A DNA stretch of 64,000 bases from Rhodoferax_B ferrireducens_A (GCF_031458075.1 NZ_JAVDXT010000002.1:558001-622000), one strand, 5' to 3'; counted from the stretch's first letter, positions 49,031-58,373 are shown. Notes: generated from the sequence alone by a model not told the origin. Numbers and translations are program-made.

Positions 49031-49600
49031 TCAGTGGCGCCGCAGCATCTCGTGCAGCATGGCCGAGAACTGTTCGGCGGTCTCGTGCCGCACCAGGGCC
49101 GGGCCGATCAGTGGCGGGAACCAGAAGCCCGGCAGCACCTCGGCGTGGTAGGTAAGCCGGGTGCCCGTGCCCTCGGCTTCCAGCTGCATCAGGCTGTCCA
49201 TGCGCTGCACATTACCGCCCAGGCCATGGGCGCGGATCTCGTGCGGTGGGTTCAGGTGGATCTCGCGCACCGACTCGAACGGGGTGGAGAACACCCCGTA
49301 GCGGGCCACGCCCTTTTGCGCCACCTTGAGCACGGTGTCGCTGCGCTCCAGCACCTGGCTGCTGCTCAGATTGGGGATGAAGTCGGCCATGTGCTCAAAG
49401 TCGGTCAGCACCGCCCAGGCCTGCGCGGGCTCTACGGGTGCATGCATGCTCAGGTCGACGGTGAAAGTGCCGCCGGACCGCTCCACATGCACATCGCTCT
49501 CGGCCACCAGCGGCGCATCGGCGGCTGTGGCCGCGGCGATGGGCACCAAGGTTGCCAGCGCCCAGAAAGCCATGCGCCAGAAGCAGAGCCTGTAAACCAT
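49031..49600 (-). CDS. Exported SRPBCC/cyclase-like protein
   Basis: 189 residues. An N-terminal signal segment (to about AAATAAD) is followed by a polyketide cyclase/START-type domain (about 35-185): VDLSMHAPVEPAQAWAVLTDFEHMADFIPNLSSSQVL is its standard beginning, ending with a long C-terminal helix. It is probably periplasmic and binds a hydrophobic ligand. A second start nine codons in is possible. It stands alone; a dispersed-repeat copy lies 70 bases upstream. Confidence 0.82.
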   Translation of the reverse strand: MVYRLCFWRMAFWALATLVPIAAATAADAPLVAESDVHVERSGGTFTVDLSMHAPVEPAQAWAVLTDFEHMADFIPNLSSSQVLERSDTVLKVAQKGVARYGVFSTPFESVREIHLNPPHEIRAHGLGGNVQRMDSLMQLEAEGTGTRLTYHAEVLPGFWFPPLIGPALVRHETAEQFSAMLHEMLRRH

Positions 49601-49670
49601 GTGTGTGTCCCCCCAAAGCGCTCCAGTGTGCCACGCATCGGCGCAGTCTGCCGGGCTGGGGAATATGCAA

Positions 49671-49726
49671 GAAATCAGGCTTTGGCGCAGCTTCTATCTG
49701 CGCTGGCAGCTATCGAAAGTAGAGCG
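49671..49726 (-). repeat. Dispersed short repeat upstream of the TauE/SafE gene
   Basis: gaaatcaggctttggcgcag, then cttctatctgcgctggcagc and tatcgaaagtagagc. It matches the 39893-39951 copy in the same orientation. Confidence 0.75.
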
Positions 49727-49792
49727 TCTTCGGGCCGCCAGTGACGATTGTTCACAATAGGGCTTTTGCAGTGTGGACTATCGGGAGACGCA

Positions 49793-50548
49793 ATGGATTC
49801 GCTGGTAATGGTGGTGGCGCTGGGCGCGGTGGTGGCGGGCTTTGTGCAAGGCCTGTCGGGCTTTGCCTATGGCCTGGTGGCAATGTCGTTCTGGGCCTGG
49901 ACGCTGGAGCCGCGGCTGGCCGCCACGCTGGCGGTGTTTGGCTCGCTGACCGGGCAGATCATCGCGGCGGTGACAGTGCGCCGCGGCTTTGATGTGAAGG
50001 CCTTGCTGCCCTTCGTGCTGGGCGGCCTGGTAGGTATTCCTTTGGGCGTGGCCTTGTTGCCGCGCATGGACATGGACTGGTTCCGGCTGGTGCTGGGCAG
50101 CCTGCTGGTGGTCTGGTGCCCGGCCATGCTATTTGCCAAGCATCTGCCCAAGATCACCGCCGGTGGCCGCATCGCCGATGGCGTGGTCGGCATGGCCGGT
50201 GGCGTGATGGGCGGGCTGGGTGGCTTTACCGGCGCGCTGCCCACGCTGTGGTGCACGCTGCGCGGGCTGGAGAAAGACGCGCAGCGCGCCATCGTGCAGA
50301 ACTTCAATCTGTCCATGCTGCTGGTGACCATGGGCACCTACCTGGCCAGCGGCATCGTCACGCGCAGCATGCTGCCGATGTTCGGCGTGGTGGCGGTGGC
50401 CATGCTGGTGCCGACGCTGATGGGCGCGCGGCTGTACATCGGCATCAGCGAGATGGCATTCCGCAAGATCGTGCTGGGGCTGCTGACGGCCTCCGGGGTG
50501 GCGATGCTGGTGGCCTCGGTGCCCAAGCTGCTGGCGCGGATCGTTTAA
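49793..50548 (+). CDS. TauE/SafE-family (TSUP) membrane permease
   Basis: 251 residues with about eight helices. The two-repeat TSUP pattern is visible: LGAVVAGFVQGLSGFAYGLVAM and later GMAGGVMGGLGGFTGALPTLW. Members export sulfite, sulfoacetate or organosulfur anions; the substrate is not set by sequence. GGGAGACGCA just before the ATG at 49793 decides this start over the in-frame TTG at 49748. It converges with the MocR gene, with four bases between the stops. Confidence 0.9.
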   Translation: MDSLVMVVALGAVVAGFVQGLSGFAYGLVAMSFWAWTLEPRLAATLAVFGSLTGQIIAAVTVRRGFDVKALLPFVLGGLVGIPLGVALLPRMDMDWFRLVLGSLLVVWCPAMLFAKHLPKITAGGRIADGVVGMAGGVMGGLGGFTGALPTLWCTLRGLEKDAQRAIVQNFNLSMLLVTMGTYLASGIVTRSMLPMFGVVAVAMLVPTLMGARLYIGISEMAFRKIVLGLLTASGVAMLVASVPKLLARIV

Positions 50549-50552
50549 CGCA

Positions 50553-51989
50553 CTAACGCAATAGCGGCCCCAGCGCGCGTGCGGCCCGGTCGAGCGCGGT
50601 GGCGTCGTAGCCTGCGTAGCCGAACAGCCAGCCGCTGCGCCTGGCTTCCATGCAGTAACGCGAAATCGGCGCCAGCTGCACGCCGGCCGCGTGTGCGCGC
50701 TGGCTGAGTTCGGTGTCGTGGATCTGCGCGTCCACCTCCCATGCCAGATGCATGCCTTGCAGGCTGGGGGCCAGCTGGATCGCGCCGTGGCTGGCGCGTG
50801 CCAGGCTGTCGATCAGCGCGGCCTGGCGCTCCCGGTACAGCTCGCGCATGCGGCGCAGATGGCGCAGCAGGTAGCCGTCGGCAATGAAGCGCGCCAGCAC
50901 CTCCTGCACTGCGGCCGGCGACTGCCGATCGCTCAGCGCCCGCCCTTGGGTGAAGGCGTCGACCAGCGCATCGGGCAGCACGATGAAGCCTAGCCGCAGC
51001 CCTGCGCCCAGGGTCTTGGAGAAGGTGCCCACATGCAGCACGCGTGCGTCGTGCGCCATGCTGCACAGGGCGGGAATCCGCTGCGCGCCGTACTGGAATT
51101 CGCCGTCGTAGTCGTCTTCCACAATCCAGGCGCGGTTCGCCTGGGCCCAGGAAATCAACGCCGCGCGGCGTGCCAGGCCCATGCTGACGCCCAGCGGGAA
51201 CTGGTGGGTGGGTGTGACCACCGCCAGCTTGGCTTTGGGGTACAGGGCGGCGCCCTGGGCTATGCACAGGCCTTGGTCGTCCACCGGCACCGAGCGCACC
51301 AGCGCCCCCTGGGCCACCAGGTTGGCGCGGATGCCGTGGTAGCCCGGGTCTTCGACCAGCACCTCGTCGCCCACATCCAGCAGCAGCCGTGCCACCAGGT
51401 CCAGGGCCTGCTGCGAGCCGGCGGTGATCAGCACCTGGCCCGGGTCGCAACGGATGCCGCGCGACACCAGCAGCCACTGGGCGATGGCGGCACGCAGCGG
51501 CGGGTGGCCGGCGGCCTCGGTATAGCCGGCGTTGGCGACGCGCGTGGCGGTGGGCGTTTGCCGCTCCAGCCTTTGCCATAGCGCGAACGGAAACTCCTCC
51601 AGCGCCGGCCGACCGATGCGGAACGGCAGGGCGTCGCTGCTGGCCGGAATCCAGCGCGAGCCGGCCTCGGCAATCAGGCGGCCGCGCTGCGACAGCAACT
51701 GGTGCGCAGCCAGCTGCGGGGCGCGGGCGCCACCGCCACCACCACGTAGAGCCACTCTGCGCTGCGCCACGTAGGTGCCATCACCGACCCGGCCCACCAG
51801 GTAGCCCTCGGACTGCAGGCGCTCGACCGCCCACAACACCGTGTTGCGCGACACGCCCAGCACCCGCGCATGCTCGCGCGATGCCGGCAAGCGGCTGTCG
51901 GGCGCCAAGACCCCGGTCTCGATGGATTCGCGCAGGCGCAGGTAGACCTGCTGGCGCAACTGGCCGGGAACGGCTCTTTGGTTTGCCAA
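50553..51989 (-). CDS. MocR-type PLP-dependent transcription regulator
   Basis: 478 residues: a GntR-type winged helix (about 10-75; LYLRLRESIETGVLAPDSRLPASREHARVLGVSRNTV) fused to an aminotransferase class I fold (about 120-470). The PLP Lys is in HVGTFSKTLGAGLRLGF, with the Asp/Tyr site in VEDDYDGEFQY. MocR/PdxR proteins sense PLP or an amino acid. It is divergent from a PaiB-like gene across 67 bases that contain a 9-bp inverted repeat, and it probably controls that gene. Confidence 0.94.
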   Translation of the reverse strand: MANQRAVPGQLRQQVYLRLRESIETGVLAPDSRLPASREHARVLGVSRNTVLWAVERLQSEGYLVGRVGDGTYVAQRRVALRGGGGGARAPQLAAHQLLSQRGRLIAEAGSRWIPASSDALPFRIGRPALEEFPFALWQRLERQTPTATRVANAGYTEAAGHPPLRAAIAQWLLVSRGIRCDPGQVLITAGSQQALDLVARLLLDVGDEVLVEDPGYHGIRANLVAQGALVRSVPVDDQGLCIAQGAALYPKAKLAVVTPTHQFPLGVSMGLARRAALISWAQANRAWIVEDDYDGEFQYGAQRIPALCSMAHDARVLHVGTFSKTLGAGLRLGFIVLPDALVDAFTQGRALSDRQSPAAVQEVLARFIADGYLLRHLRRMRELYRERQAALIDSLARASHGAIQLAPSLQGMHLAWEVDAQIHDTELSQRAHAAGVQLAPISRYCMEARRSGWLFGYAGYDATALDRAARALGPLLR

Positions 51990-51990
51990 G

Positions 51991-52039
51991 AAATGGCCCC
52001 TTGGATTGATTTAAATAATCTTAGTATGGAGGGCCATTT
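51991..52039. promoter_or_regulatory. Inverted repeat between MocR and PaiB-like genes
   Basis: AAATGGCCC (51991-51999) and GGGCCATTT (52031-52039) are exact reverse complements 31 bases apart and flank an AT-rich core (ttgatttaaataatcttagt) that is likely the promoter. ATGG-type half sites are usual for MocR regulators. Confidence 0.65.
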
Positions 52040-52056
52040 TACGGAGCACCGATTCC

Positions 52057-52707
52057 ATGTACCTGCCCGCCCACTTTGAAGAAACCCGCCCCGAGGTATT
52101 GCAGCCGCTGCTCAGCGCCCATCCTCTGGGCCTGCTGGTCACCCAGGACCAGGCGGGCGGCTTGGCGGCCAACAGCCTGCCGTTTCTGCTGGAGCCCGAC
52201 CCGGCGGGCGGTCCGGGCATACTGCGCGGCCACGTGGCGCGCGCCAACCCGCTGTGGCGTGAGTCCCGCAGCGATGTCGATGCCTTGGTGGTGTTCCAGG
52301 GGCCGCAGGCCTATATCTCGCCCTCCATGTACCCCAGCAAGGCGGCCACCGGCAAAGTCGTGCCGACCTGGAACTACAGCATGGTGCAGGCGCGTGGCCC
52401 GCTGCGCGCCATCGACGATGCGGACTGGCTGCGCGCCTTCGTGACTCGTTTGACCGAGCGCCACGAAGCCCAGCGCCCGGTGCCGTGGGCCGTCAGCGAT
52501 GCGCCCGACGACTACATAGCCGCGATGCTGCGCGCCATCGTCGGCATCGAGATCCGGCTGAGCTCGCTGCGCGGCAAGTTGAAGCTCAGCCAGAACCGCA
52601 CCCGGCCCGACCAGGAGGGCGTGGTCTACGGGCTGCGCAGCCAGGGCGGCACCGAGGCCGAAGCCATGGCCCAGGCGGTGGAGCAGGCCATCGCCCCGCT
52701 GGCTTGA
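52057..52707 (+). CDS. PaiB-like FMN-binding protein
   Basis: 216 residues. The PaiB family signature is complete: MYLPAHFEETRPEVLQPLL at the start, LVVFQGPQAYISPSMYPSK, and VPTWNYSMVQARG. These proteins have a split-barrel flavin-binding fold and are called negative transcription regulators in Bacillus; similar genes beside MocR regulators may act in polyamine or amine metabolism. The C-terminal KLSQNRTRPDQEGVVYGL is also conserved. It is divergent from the MocR gene. Confidence 0.92.
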   Translation: MYLPAHFEETRPEVLQPLLSAHPLGLLVTQDQAGGLAANSLPFLLEPDPAGGPGILRGHVARANPLWRESRSDVDALVVFQGPQAYISPSMYPSKAATGKVVPTWNYSMVQARGPLRAIDDADWLRAFVTRLTERHEAQRPVPWAVSDAPDDYIAAMLRAIVGIEIRLSSLRGKLKLSQNRTRPDQEGVVYGLRSQGGTEAEAMAQAVEQAIAPLA

Positions 52708-52710
52708 ATC

Positions 52711-52771
52711 GATTTGCTACCAAATAAATAGCTGCCAGCGAAGGTGGAATATGCGCTAGCGGCCAATTTAT
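52711..52771 (+). repeat. Dispersed short repeat between PaiB-like gene and dppF (reference copy)
   Basis: gatttgctaccaaataaata, then gctgccagcgaaggtggaat and atgcgctagcggccaattta. This is the clearest complete copy and is used here as reference. It overlaps the last codons of the ABC ATPase gene (stop at 52768) by four bases. Confidence 0.85.
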
Positions 52772-53760
52772 GCCGTAACTGCTTGGCCCGCGTTGATGCT
52801 CTCCGCATGGTGGCAGGCCACCTCGCGGCCCAGCAGCGGGCGCAGCAGCGGTTCTTCTGTGGAGCAGCGCGCCGTGGCATGCGGGCAGCGCTTGTGGAAG
52901 GCGCAGCCGCTGGGCGGGTTCAGCGGACTCGGCAGCTCGCCGGTGATCTTGATCTTCACCCGGCGCTGGCCGCGGTCTATCGACGGCGTGGCCGACAGCA
53001 GGGCCTGCGTGTAGGGGTGCAGCGGGCGCTCAAAAATCAGGCCCTTGGCGCCCACCTCGACCGCCCGTCCCAGGTACATCACCATCAGGTCATTCGCCAC
53101 ATGCTCGACCACCGCCAGGTTGTGCGAGACGAACACATAGGCGGTCTGGAACTCTTCCTGCAGGTCCATGAACAGGTTCAGCACCTGGGCCTGGATGGAC
53201 ACGTCGAGTGCCGAGGTCGGCTCGTCGGCCACCAGGATCTTGGGCTGCAGAATCATCGCCCGCGCAATCGCAATCCGCTGCCGCTGGCCGCCGGAGAACA
53301 TGTGCGGATAGCGCAGCGCAAACTCGGGCCGCAGGCCGACCCGGCGCATGGTGTCGTGGACCTTCGCGGTGCGCTCGGCGGCGCTGAGCTTAGTGTTCAG
53401 CAGCAGCGGCTCAGCCAGCTGGTCGATGATCTTCTGGCGCGGGTTCAGCGAGGCATAGGGGTTCTGGAACACCATCTGCACCTTGCTGCGCATGGCTTTG
53501 CGCTGGGCGCTGCTGGCGCTGTCCACCGCCTGGCCGTCCAGCACCAGCGAGCCGGAGGTCGGGGTTTCGATCAGGGTCAGCGCGCGGGCCAGCGTGCTTT
53601 TGCCGCAGCCGGATTCGCCAACCACGGCCAGGGTCTTGCCGGCCTGCAGCTGGAACGAAATGCCGTTCAGTGCCTTGACCTGGACCTTGGGCTTGAACGC
53701 GCCCTGCGATACCGCGTAGTAGCGGGTGAGGTTCTTGGCCTCCAGCACCACCGCGCTCAT
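52768..53760 (-). CDS. dppF: Dipeptide-type ABC transporter ATPase
   Basis: 330 residues. Walker A GESGCGKST, signature FSGGQRQRI, Walker B ILVADEPTSALD, and the C-terminal oligopeptide-transporter extension with CAFHKRCPHA (cysteines of the possible Fe-S region in DppD/F). It energises peptide import with DppD. The start overlaps the dppD stop by four bases. It is the last gene of the five-gene operon. Confidence 0.94.
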   Translation of the reverse strand: MSAVVLEAKNLTRYYAVSQGAFKPKVQVKALNGISFQLQAGKTLAVVGESGCGKSTLARALTLIETPTSGSLVLDGQAVDSASSAQRKAMRSKVQMVFQNPYASLNPRQKIIDQLAEPLLLNTKLSAAERTAKVHDTMRRVGLRPEFALRYPHMFSGGQRQRIAIARAMILQPKILVADEPTSALDVSIQAQVLNLFMDLQEEFQTAYVFVSHNLAVVEHVANDLMVMYLGRAVEVGAKGLIFERPLHPYTQALLSATPSIDRGQRRVKIKITGELPSPLNPPSGCAFHKRCPHATARCSTEEPLLRPLLGREVACHHAESINAGQAVTA

Positions 53761-54731
53761 TGGAGCACCCCATGGGAGATCGGGAAGAAGCAGCGCACGG
53801 ATTCCCCGCCAAAGCTGGTCAGCGCCGGGCGCTCGGCCTTGCAGCGGTCTTGCACGCGCGGGCAGCGCGGCGACAGCAGGCAGCCCTTGGGCCGGTCGTA
53901 CTGGCCGGGCACCATGCCTTTGAGGGTGCTCAGGCGGCGCGCGCCGTGGCTGCGCTCGGGCACGGCCTGCAGCAGCGCGTCGGTATAGGGATGCGCCGGC
54001 AGGTCGAACAGGCGCTCGACCTGGCCGGTTTCCACCACCTGGCCGGCGTACATCACGGCCACGCGGTGGGCCACTTCGGCGACCACCGCCAGGTCGTGGG
54101 TGATCATCACCAGGGCCATGTTGTGGGCTTTTTGCAGGTTCACCAGCAGGTCCATGATCTGGGCCTGGATGGTCACATCCAGCGCGGTAGTGGGTTCGTC
54201 GGCGATCAGCAGGCGCGGGTTGCAGGCGATGGCGATGGCGATCATCACGCGCTGGCTCATGCCGCCCGACAGCTGGTGCGGGTACACGTCAAGCCGGCTC
54301 TTGGCGGCCGGGATTTCGACCATCTCCATCAGCTCGACCGCGCGGGCCGTGGCCGCTGCGCCGCGCAGGCCCAGGTGCTGCTTCAGCACCTCGATGATCT
54401 GGTAGCCGACGGTGAAGCTGGGGTTCAGCGAGGTCATCGGGTCCTGGAAGATCATCGCCATGTCCTTGCCCAGCAGCTTGCGGCGCTGGGCCGGGGTGAT
54501 CTTCAGCAGATCCTGGCCGTCGAAGTTCAGCGTGTCGGCCGTGATGCGGCCCTGGCCGTCGAGCAGGCCCATCAAGGCCATCATGGTGACGGATTTGCCC
54601 GAGCCGGATTCGCCGACGATGCCGACGATCTCGCCCTGCGAGACAGACAGGTCCAGCCCGTCCACAGCCCGGAAAGCCCGGCCTTGTGGGCCGAACTCTA
54701 CGGATAGATTTTTGATTGTTAACAAACTCAT
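53757..54731 (-). CDS. dppD: Dipeptide-type ABC transporter ATPase
   Basis: 324 residues. Walker A GESGSGKSV, signature LSGGMSQRV, Walker B LLIADEPTTALDVT, then the C-terminal extension CLLSPRCPRVQDRC found in DppD/OppD. It pairs with DppF. The ATG lies 22 bases after the dppC stop. The substrate range (dipeptide, oligopeptide or other) is not fixed by the ATPase. Confidence 0.94.
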   Translation of the reverse strand: MSLLTIKNLSVEFGPQGRAFRAVDGLDLSVSQGEIVGIVGESGSGKSVTMMALMGLLDGQGRITADTLNFDGQDLLKITPAQRRKLLGKDMAMIFQDPMTSLNPSFTVGYQIIEVLKQHLGLRGAAATARAVELMEMVEIPAAKSRLDVYPHQLSGGMSQRVMIAIAIACNPRLLIADEPTTALDVTIQAQIMDLLVNLQKAHNMALVMITHDLAVVAEVAHRVAVMYAGQVVETGQVERLFDLPAHPYTDALLQAVPERSHGARRLSTLKGMVPGQYDRPKGCLLSPRCPRVQDRCKAERPALTSFGGESVRCFFPISHGVLQ

Positions 54732-54753
54732 CGTGTTTCTTCTTGTGTGGAAT

Positions 54754-55674
54754 TCAGGCTGCGGTCTTGAGCTTGGGGTCGAGCGCGTCGCGCAGGCCGT
54801 CGCCCATCAGATTGATCGCCAGCACCGAGAACAGAATCGTCAGGCCGGGCAGGGTGACGACCCACCAGGCGCGCTCGATGTAGTCGCGCGCCGAGGCCAG
54901 CATGGTGCCCCATTCGGGCAGCGGCGGCTGCACGCCCAGGCCCAGAAAGCCCAGGGCCGAGATTTCCAGGATCGCCGCCGAGAAGCCCATGGTGGCGTGC
55001 ACGATCAGCGGCGCCATGCAGTTGGGCAGCACGGTGACGAACATCAGGCGCAGCGTGCCCGCGCCCGACAGGCGGGCGGCGGTCACGTAGTCGCGGTTCA
55101 GTTCGGTCATGGCCGAGGCGCGGGTCAGCCGCACATAGGCGGGCAGCGAGACCACGGCGATGGCCACCATGGCATTGCCGAGCCCGGGGCCGAGCACGGC
55201 CATGATGGCCACGGCCAGCAGCAGCGCGGGCAGGGCCATCATGATGTCCATGAAGCGCATGATGGCCGAGTCCAAAGCCTTGCCGAAGAAGGCGGCCGAC
55301 AGGCCCAGCACCACGCCGGGAATCATCGCCAGCACCACCGACACGAAGCCGACGAACAGCGACAGCCGCGCGCCGTGGATCAGCCGCGACAGGATGTCGC
55401 GCCCGACCTCGTCGGTGCCCAGCAGGAACCGGCTGGAGCCGCCGGCCACCCAGGCGGGCGGGGTGAGAAAGTGTTCGCGGAACTGCTCAATCGGGTCGTA
55501 GGGCGCGACCCAGGGGGCGAACAGCGCGGCCGCGCAGACCAGGACCATGAAGACCAGGCCGACGACAGCGCCCTTGTTCTTGGTGAAGCCGCGCCAGAAT
55601 TCTGACCAGCTGGACGGCGGGGTGCCGGGCGCGAGCTCGAGCTCGTCGGTGGCGGGGAGGGGAAGGGTAGACAT
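54754..55674 (-). CDS. dppC: Dipeptide-type ABC transporter permease
   Basis: 306 residues. An N-terminal cytoplasmic stretch (LELAPGTPPSSWSEFWRGFTKNKGAVVGL) precedes six helices. The EAA-type loop is around SLPAYVRLTRASAMTELNRDYVTAARLSGAG. The DppC-type large periplasmic loop follows helix 1 (PYDPIEQFREHFLTPPAW, then FLLGTDEVGRDILSRLIHGAR). It lies six bases after the dppB stop. Confidence 0.94.
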   Translation of the reverse strand: MSTLPLPATDELELAPGTPPSSWSEFWRGFTKNKGAVVGLVFMVLVCAAALFAPWVAPYDPIEQFREHFLTPPAWVAGGSSRFLLGTDEVGRDILSRLIHGARLSLFVGFVSVVLAMIPGVVLGLSAAFFGKALDSAIMRFMDIMMALPALLLAVAIMAVLGPGLGNAMVAIAVVSLPAYVRLTRASAMTELNRDYVTAARLSGAGTLRLMFVTVLPNCMAPLIVHATMGFSAAILEISALGFLGLGVQPPLPEWGTMLASARDYIERAWWVVTLPGLTILFSVLAINLMGDGLRDALDPKLKTAA

Positions 55675-55680
55675 GGTTTT

Positions 55681-56709
55681 TTACTTCTGGTGTCGGATGC
55701 GTGGGTTGGCCACGCCGTACAGGATGTCGACGACAAAATTGGTGGTGATCACCAGCAGGGCGACCAGCAGAATGCCGCTTTGCACCACCGGGTAGTCGCG
55801 CCGGCTGATGGCGTCGATCAGCCATTTGCCGATGCCCGGCCAGGAGAAGATGGTCTCGGTCAGCACCGCGCCGCCCATCAACGTGCCGATCTGCAGGCCG
55901 ATCACGGTGAGCACCGGGATCAGCGCATTGCGCAGCGTGTGGATGAACACCACGCGTGTGGGCGACAGGCCTTTGGCCCGGGCGGTGCGCACATAGTCTT
56001 CCTTCAGCACTTCCAGCATGCTGGAGCGCGTCATGCGGGCAATCACCGCCAGCGGGATGGTGCCGAGCACGATGGTCGGCAGTATCAGGTGCTTGATGGC
56101 GTCCCACAGCGCGCCGGCGTTCAGGCTCGGGTCGGCGCGCTGGGCACGCCAGGCGTCGATCAGCATGAAGCCGGTGTCGGGCGGAATGTCGAACATCAGG
56201 TCGATACGGCCGGACACCGGCGTCCAGCCCAGGCCGCTGGAGAAGACCATGATCAGCACCAGGCCCCACCAGAAGATCGGCATCGAATAGCCGGTCAGCG
56301 CCACGGTCATCACGCCGTGGTCCAGGAAGGAGCCGCGCTTCACCGCCGCGGTGACGCCGGCGACCATGCCGAACACCAGCGCGAACAGCAAGGCCATCAG
56401 CGCGAGTTCCAGCGTGGCGGGAAACAGGATCTTGAATTCGCTCCAGACCGGGGCCTGGGTCTTCAGCGATGCACCCAGGTCGCCGTGCACCAGCTTGCCC
56501 AGGTATTGCACATACTGCACCGGCAACGGTTGGTCCAGGCCCAGCTGCTTGAGGGCGATGGCATGCGCGGCCGGGTCGATTGAGCGCTCACCGCGCATGA
56601 CTTCGATCGGGTCGCCCGGGATCATGCGGATCAGCGAAAAGGTCAGCAGGGTGATACCGAAGAAGGTCGGAATCACCACGGCCAAGCGTTTGAGGATGTA
56701 GAAGAACAT
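55681..56709 (-). CDS. dppB: Dipeptide-type ABC transporter permease
   Basis: 342 residues, six helices. It starts FFYILKRLAVVIPTFFGITLLTFSLIRMIPGDP, as usual in DppB. The EAA loop is around RMTRSSMLEVLKEDYVRTARAKGLS. It is separated from the dppA stop by 71 bases that contain a strong hairpin. It pairs with DppC to form the channel. Confidence 0.94.
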   Translation of the reverse strand: MFFYILKRLAVVIPTFFGITLLTFSLIRMIPGDPIEVMRGERSIDPAAHAIALKQLGLDQPLPVQYVQYLGKLVHGDLGASLKTQAPVWSEFKILFPATLELALMALLFALVFGMVAGVTAAVKRGSFLDHGVMTVALTGYSMPIFWWGLVLIMVFSSGLGWTPVSGRIDLMFDIPPDTGFMLIDAWRAQRADPSLNAGALWDAIKHLILPTIVLGTIPLAVIARMTRSSMLEVLKEDYVRTARAKGLSPTRVVFIHTLRNALIPVLTVIGLQIGTLMGGAVLTETIFSWPGIGKWLIDAISRRDYPVVQSGILLVALLVITTNFVVDILYGVANPRIRHQK

Positions 56710-56724
56710 AGTGGCTTAAAACAA

Positions 56725-56762
56725 AAAAGCAAGGTAACGAAACTAGCCGTTACCTTGCTTTT
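56725..56762 (-). terminator. Strong hairpin between dppA and dppB
   Basis: AAAAGCAAGGTAACG (56725-56739) pairs perfectly with CGTTACCTTGCTTTT (56748-56762) around an eight-base loop, and on the minus strand is followed by TTGTTTT. It looks like a partial terminator or stabiliser that lets dppA be made in excess of dppBCDF. Confidence 0.85.
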
Positions 56763-56780
56763 ACTTCTGACGAAGTGGGT

Positions 56781-58373
56781 TTACTTGACGCTGACGCCCG
56801 CGAAGTCAAACACCGCAAACGGACTGATCTTCAGGCCTTCAACACCCTTGGCGGTGGGCAGGCTCACCGTGGAGTGGGCGATGGTCGACCAGGGCATGTC
56901 GCGCTTGAAGACTTCTTGCGCCTTCATGTACAGCGCTGTGCGTTCTTTCTGGTCCAGGCTGTTGCGGGCCTTGAGCACCATGCCGTCGAATTCCTTGCTG
57001 CAGTAGCGCGCATAGTTGGAGCCGCCCACGGCTTCGCAGGTCAGCAGCACGCCGAGGAAGTTGTCGGGGCTGGCGTAGTCGCCGCTCCAGCCGATCAGGC
57101 CAGCGTCTTGTTCGCCGGCTTTCATGCGCTTCAGGTACTCACCCCATTCGTAGCTGACGATCTTGGCCTTGACGCCAATCTTGGCCCAGTCGCTCTGGAT
57201 CATTTCGGCCATCAGCTTGGCGTTGGGGTTGTAGGGGCGCACCACCGGCATGCTCCACAGCGTGATCTCGAAGCCATCGGGGTAGCCGGCTTTCTTCAGC
57301 AGCGCCTTGGCTTTTTCGATGTCCAGCGGGGCGTTCTTCAGCGCCGGGTTATACGACCACAGCGACGATGGGAACGGGTTGCTGGCTTCCTGGCCCTGGC
57401 CTTGGTAGACCGCGTCGATGATGGCCTTGCGGTTGATCGCCATGTCCAGCGCCTGGCGCACTTCGAGCTTGCCAGTGATCGGCTTTTCGGTGTTGTAGGC
57501 CAGGTAGCCGATGTTGAAGCCGGGGGCGCTGATGACCTTGAGCTTGGGGTCGGCCTTCAGGCTGTCCAGATCCTGTGGCTTGGGGTAGGACATGGCCTGG
57601 CATTCGCCGGCCTTGATCTTCTGCGCACGCACTGCACCGTCGGTGGTGATGGCGAAGATCAGGTTGTCCACCTTCACGTCCTTGGGGTTCCAGTATTCCT
57701 TGTTGCCGGCGTAGCGGATCTGCGAGTCTTTTTGGTAGCGCTTCAGGATGTAGGGGCCAGTGCCCACGGGCTGCTGGTTGATCAGCGCGGGCGTGCCGGC
57801 GGTCAACAGCTTGTTCGCATGCTCGGCCGACAGGATGGAGAACACCGGCATGGCGATCTTGGGCAGCAGATCGGGATCAGGCTTCTTCAGCAGGAAGACC
57901 ACGGTGTAGTCGTCGGTCTTGCGTACCGAGGCGACGTTGCTGTCCAGGCCGGTGTCGCCCGCATACGGGTACTGCACGGTGTAGGCCTTGGCGAAGGCAT
58001 TGCTCTTGTCGAACATGCGCATGAACGTGAACACCACGTCATCGGCATTGAAGGTGCGGCTGGGGGTGAAGTTCTCGGTGGTATGGAACTTGACGCCCTT
58101 GCGCAGATGGAAGGTGTAGGTCAGGCCGTCAGGGGCGGTGTCATACGACTCGGCCAGTGCGGGCACGACCTTGGTGGTGCCGCGTTCAAATTCGACCAGG
58201 CGGTTGAAGATGGCCATGCCGGCGGCGTCAAAGGTTTGGCCGCCAGTGTATTGGGCGGTGTCAAAGCCTTCGGGGCTGGCTTCGGAACAATAGACCAGGG
58301 TGCCTGCGGCGTGGGTTGCCATGGCGGCGACGGTCAGGCCCAGGGCCATGACCAGTTTGCTCAGATTTTTCAT
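56781..58373 (-). CDS. dppA: Dipeptide-type ABC transporter substrate-binding protein
   Basis: 530 residues. Signal peptide (MKNLSKLVMALGLTVAAMATHAAG), then a family 5 extracellular solute-binding domain: LVYCSEASPEGFDTAQYTGGQTFDAA is the DppA-type opening, with NADDVVFTFMRMFDK and NPSSLWSYNPALKN-like motifs later. It binds peptides in the periplasm; a peptide ligand fits this DppA-like start better than nickel or a sugar. GGAGCAAC precedes the ATG. First gene of the operon. Confidence 0.94.
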   Translation of the reverse strand: MKNLSKLVMALGLTVAAMATHAAGTLVYCSEASPEGFDTAQYTGGQTFDAAGMAIFNRLVEFERGTTKVVPALAESYDTAPDGLTYTFHLRKGVKFHTTENFTPSRTFNADDVVFTFMRMFDKSNAFAKAYTVQYPYAGDTGLDSNVASVRKTDDYTVVFLLKKPDPDLLPKIAMPVFSILSAEHANKLLTAGTPALINQQPVGTGPYILKRYQKDSQIRYAGNKEYWNPKDVKVDNLIFAITTDGAVRAQKIKAGECQAMSYPKPQDLDSLKADPKLKVISAPGFNIGYLAYNTEKPITGKLEVRQALDMAINRKAIIDAVYQGQGQEASNPFPSSLWSYNPALKNAPLDIEKAKALLKKAGYPDGFEITLWSMPVVRPYNPNAKLMAEMIQSDWAKIGVKAKIVSYEWGEYLKRMKAGEQDAGLIGWSGDYASPDNFLGVLLTCEAVGGSNYARYCSKEFDGMVLKARNSLDQKERTALYMKAQEVFKRDMPWSTIAHSTVSLPTAKGVEGLKISPFAVFDFAGVSVK

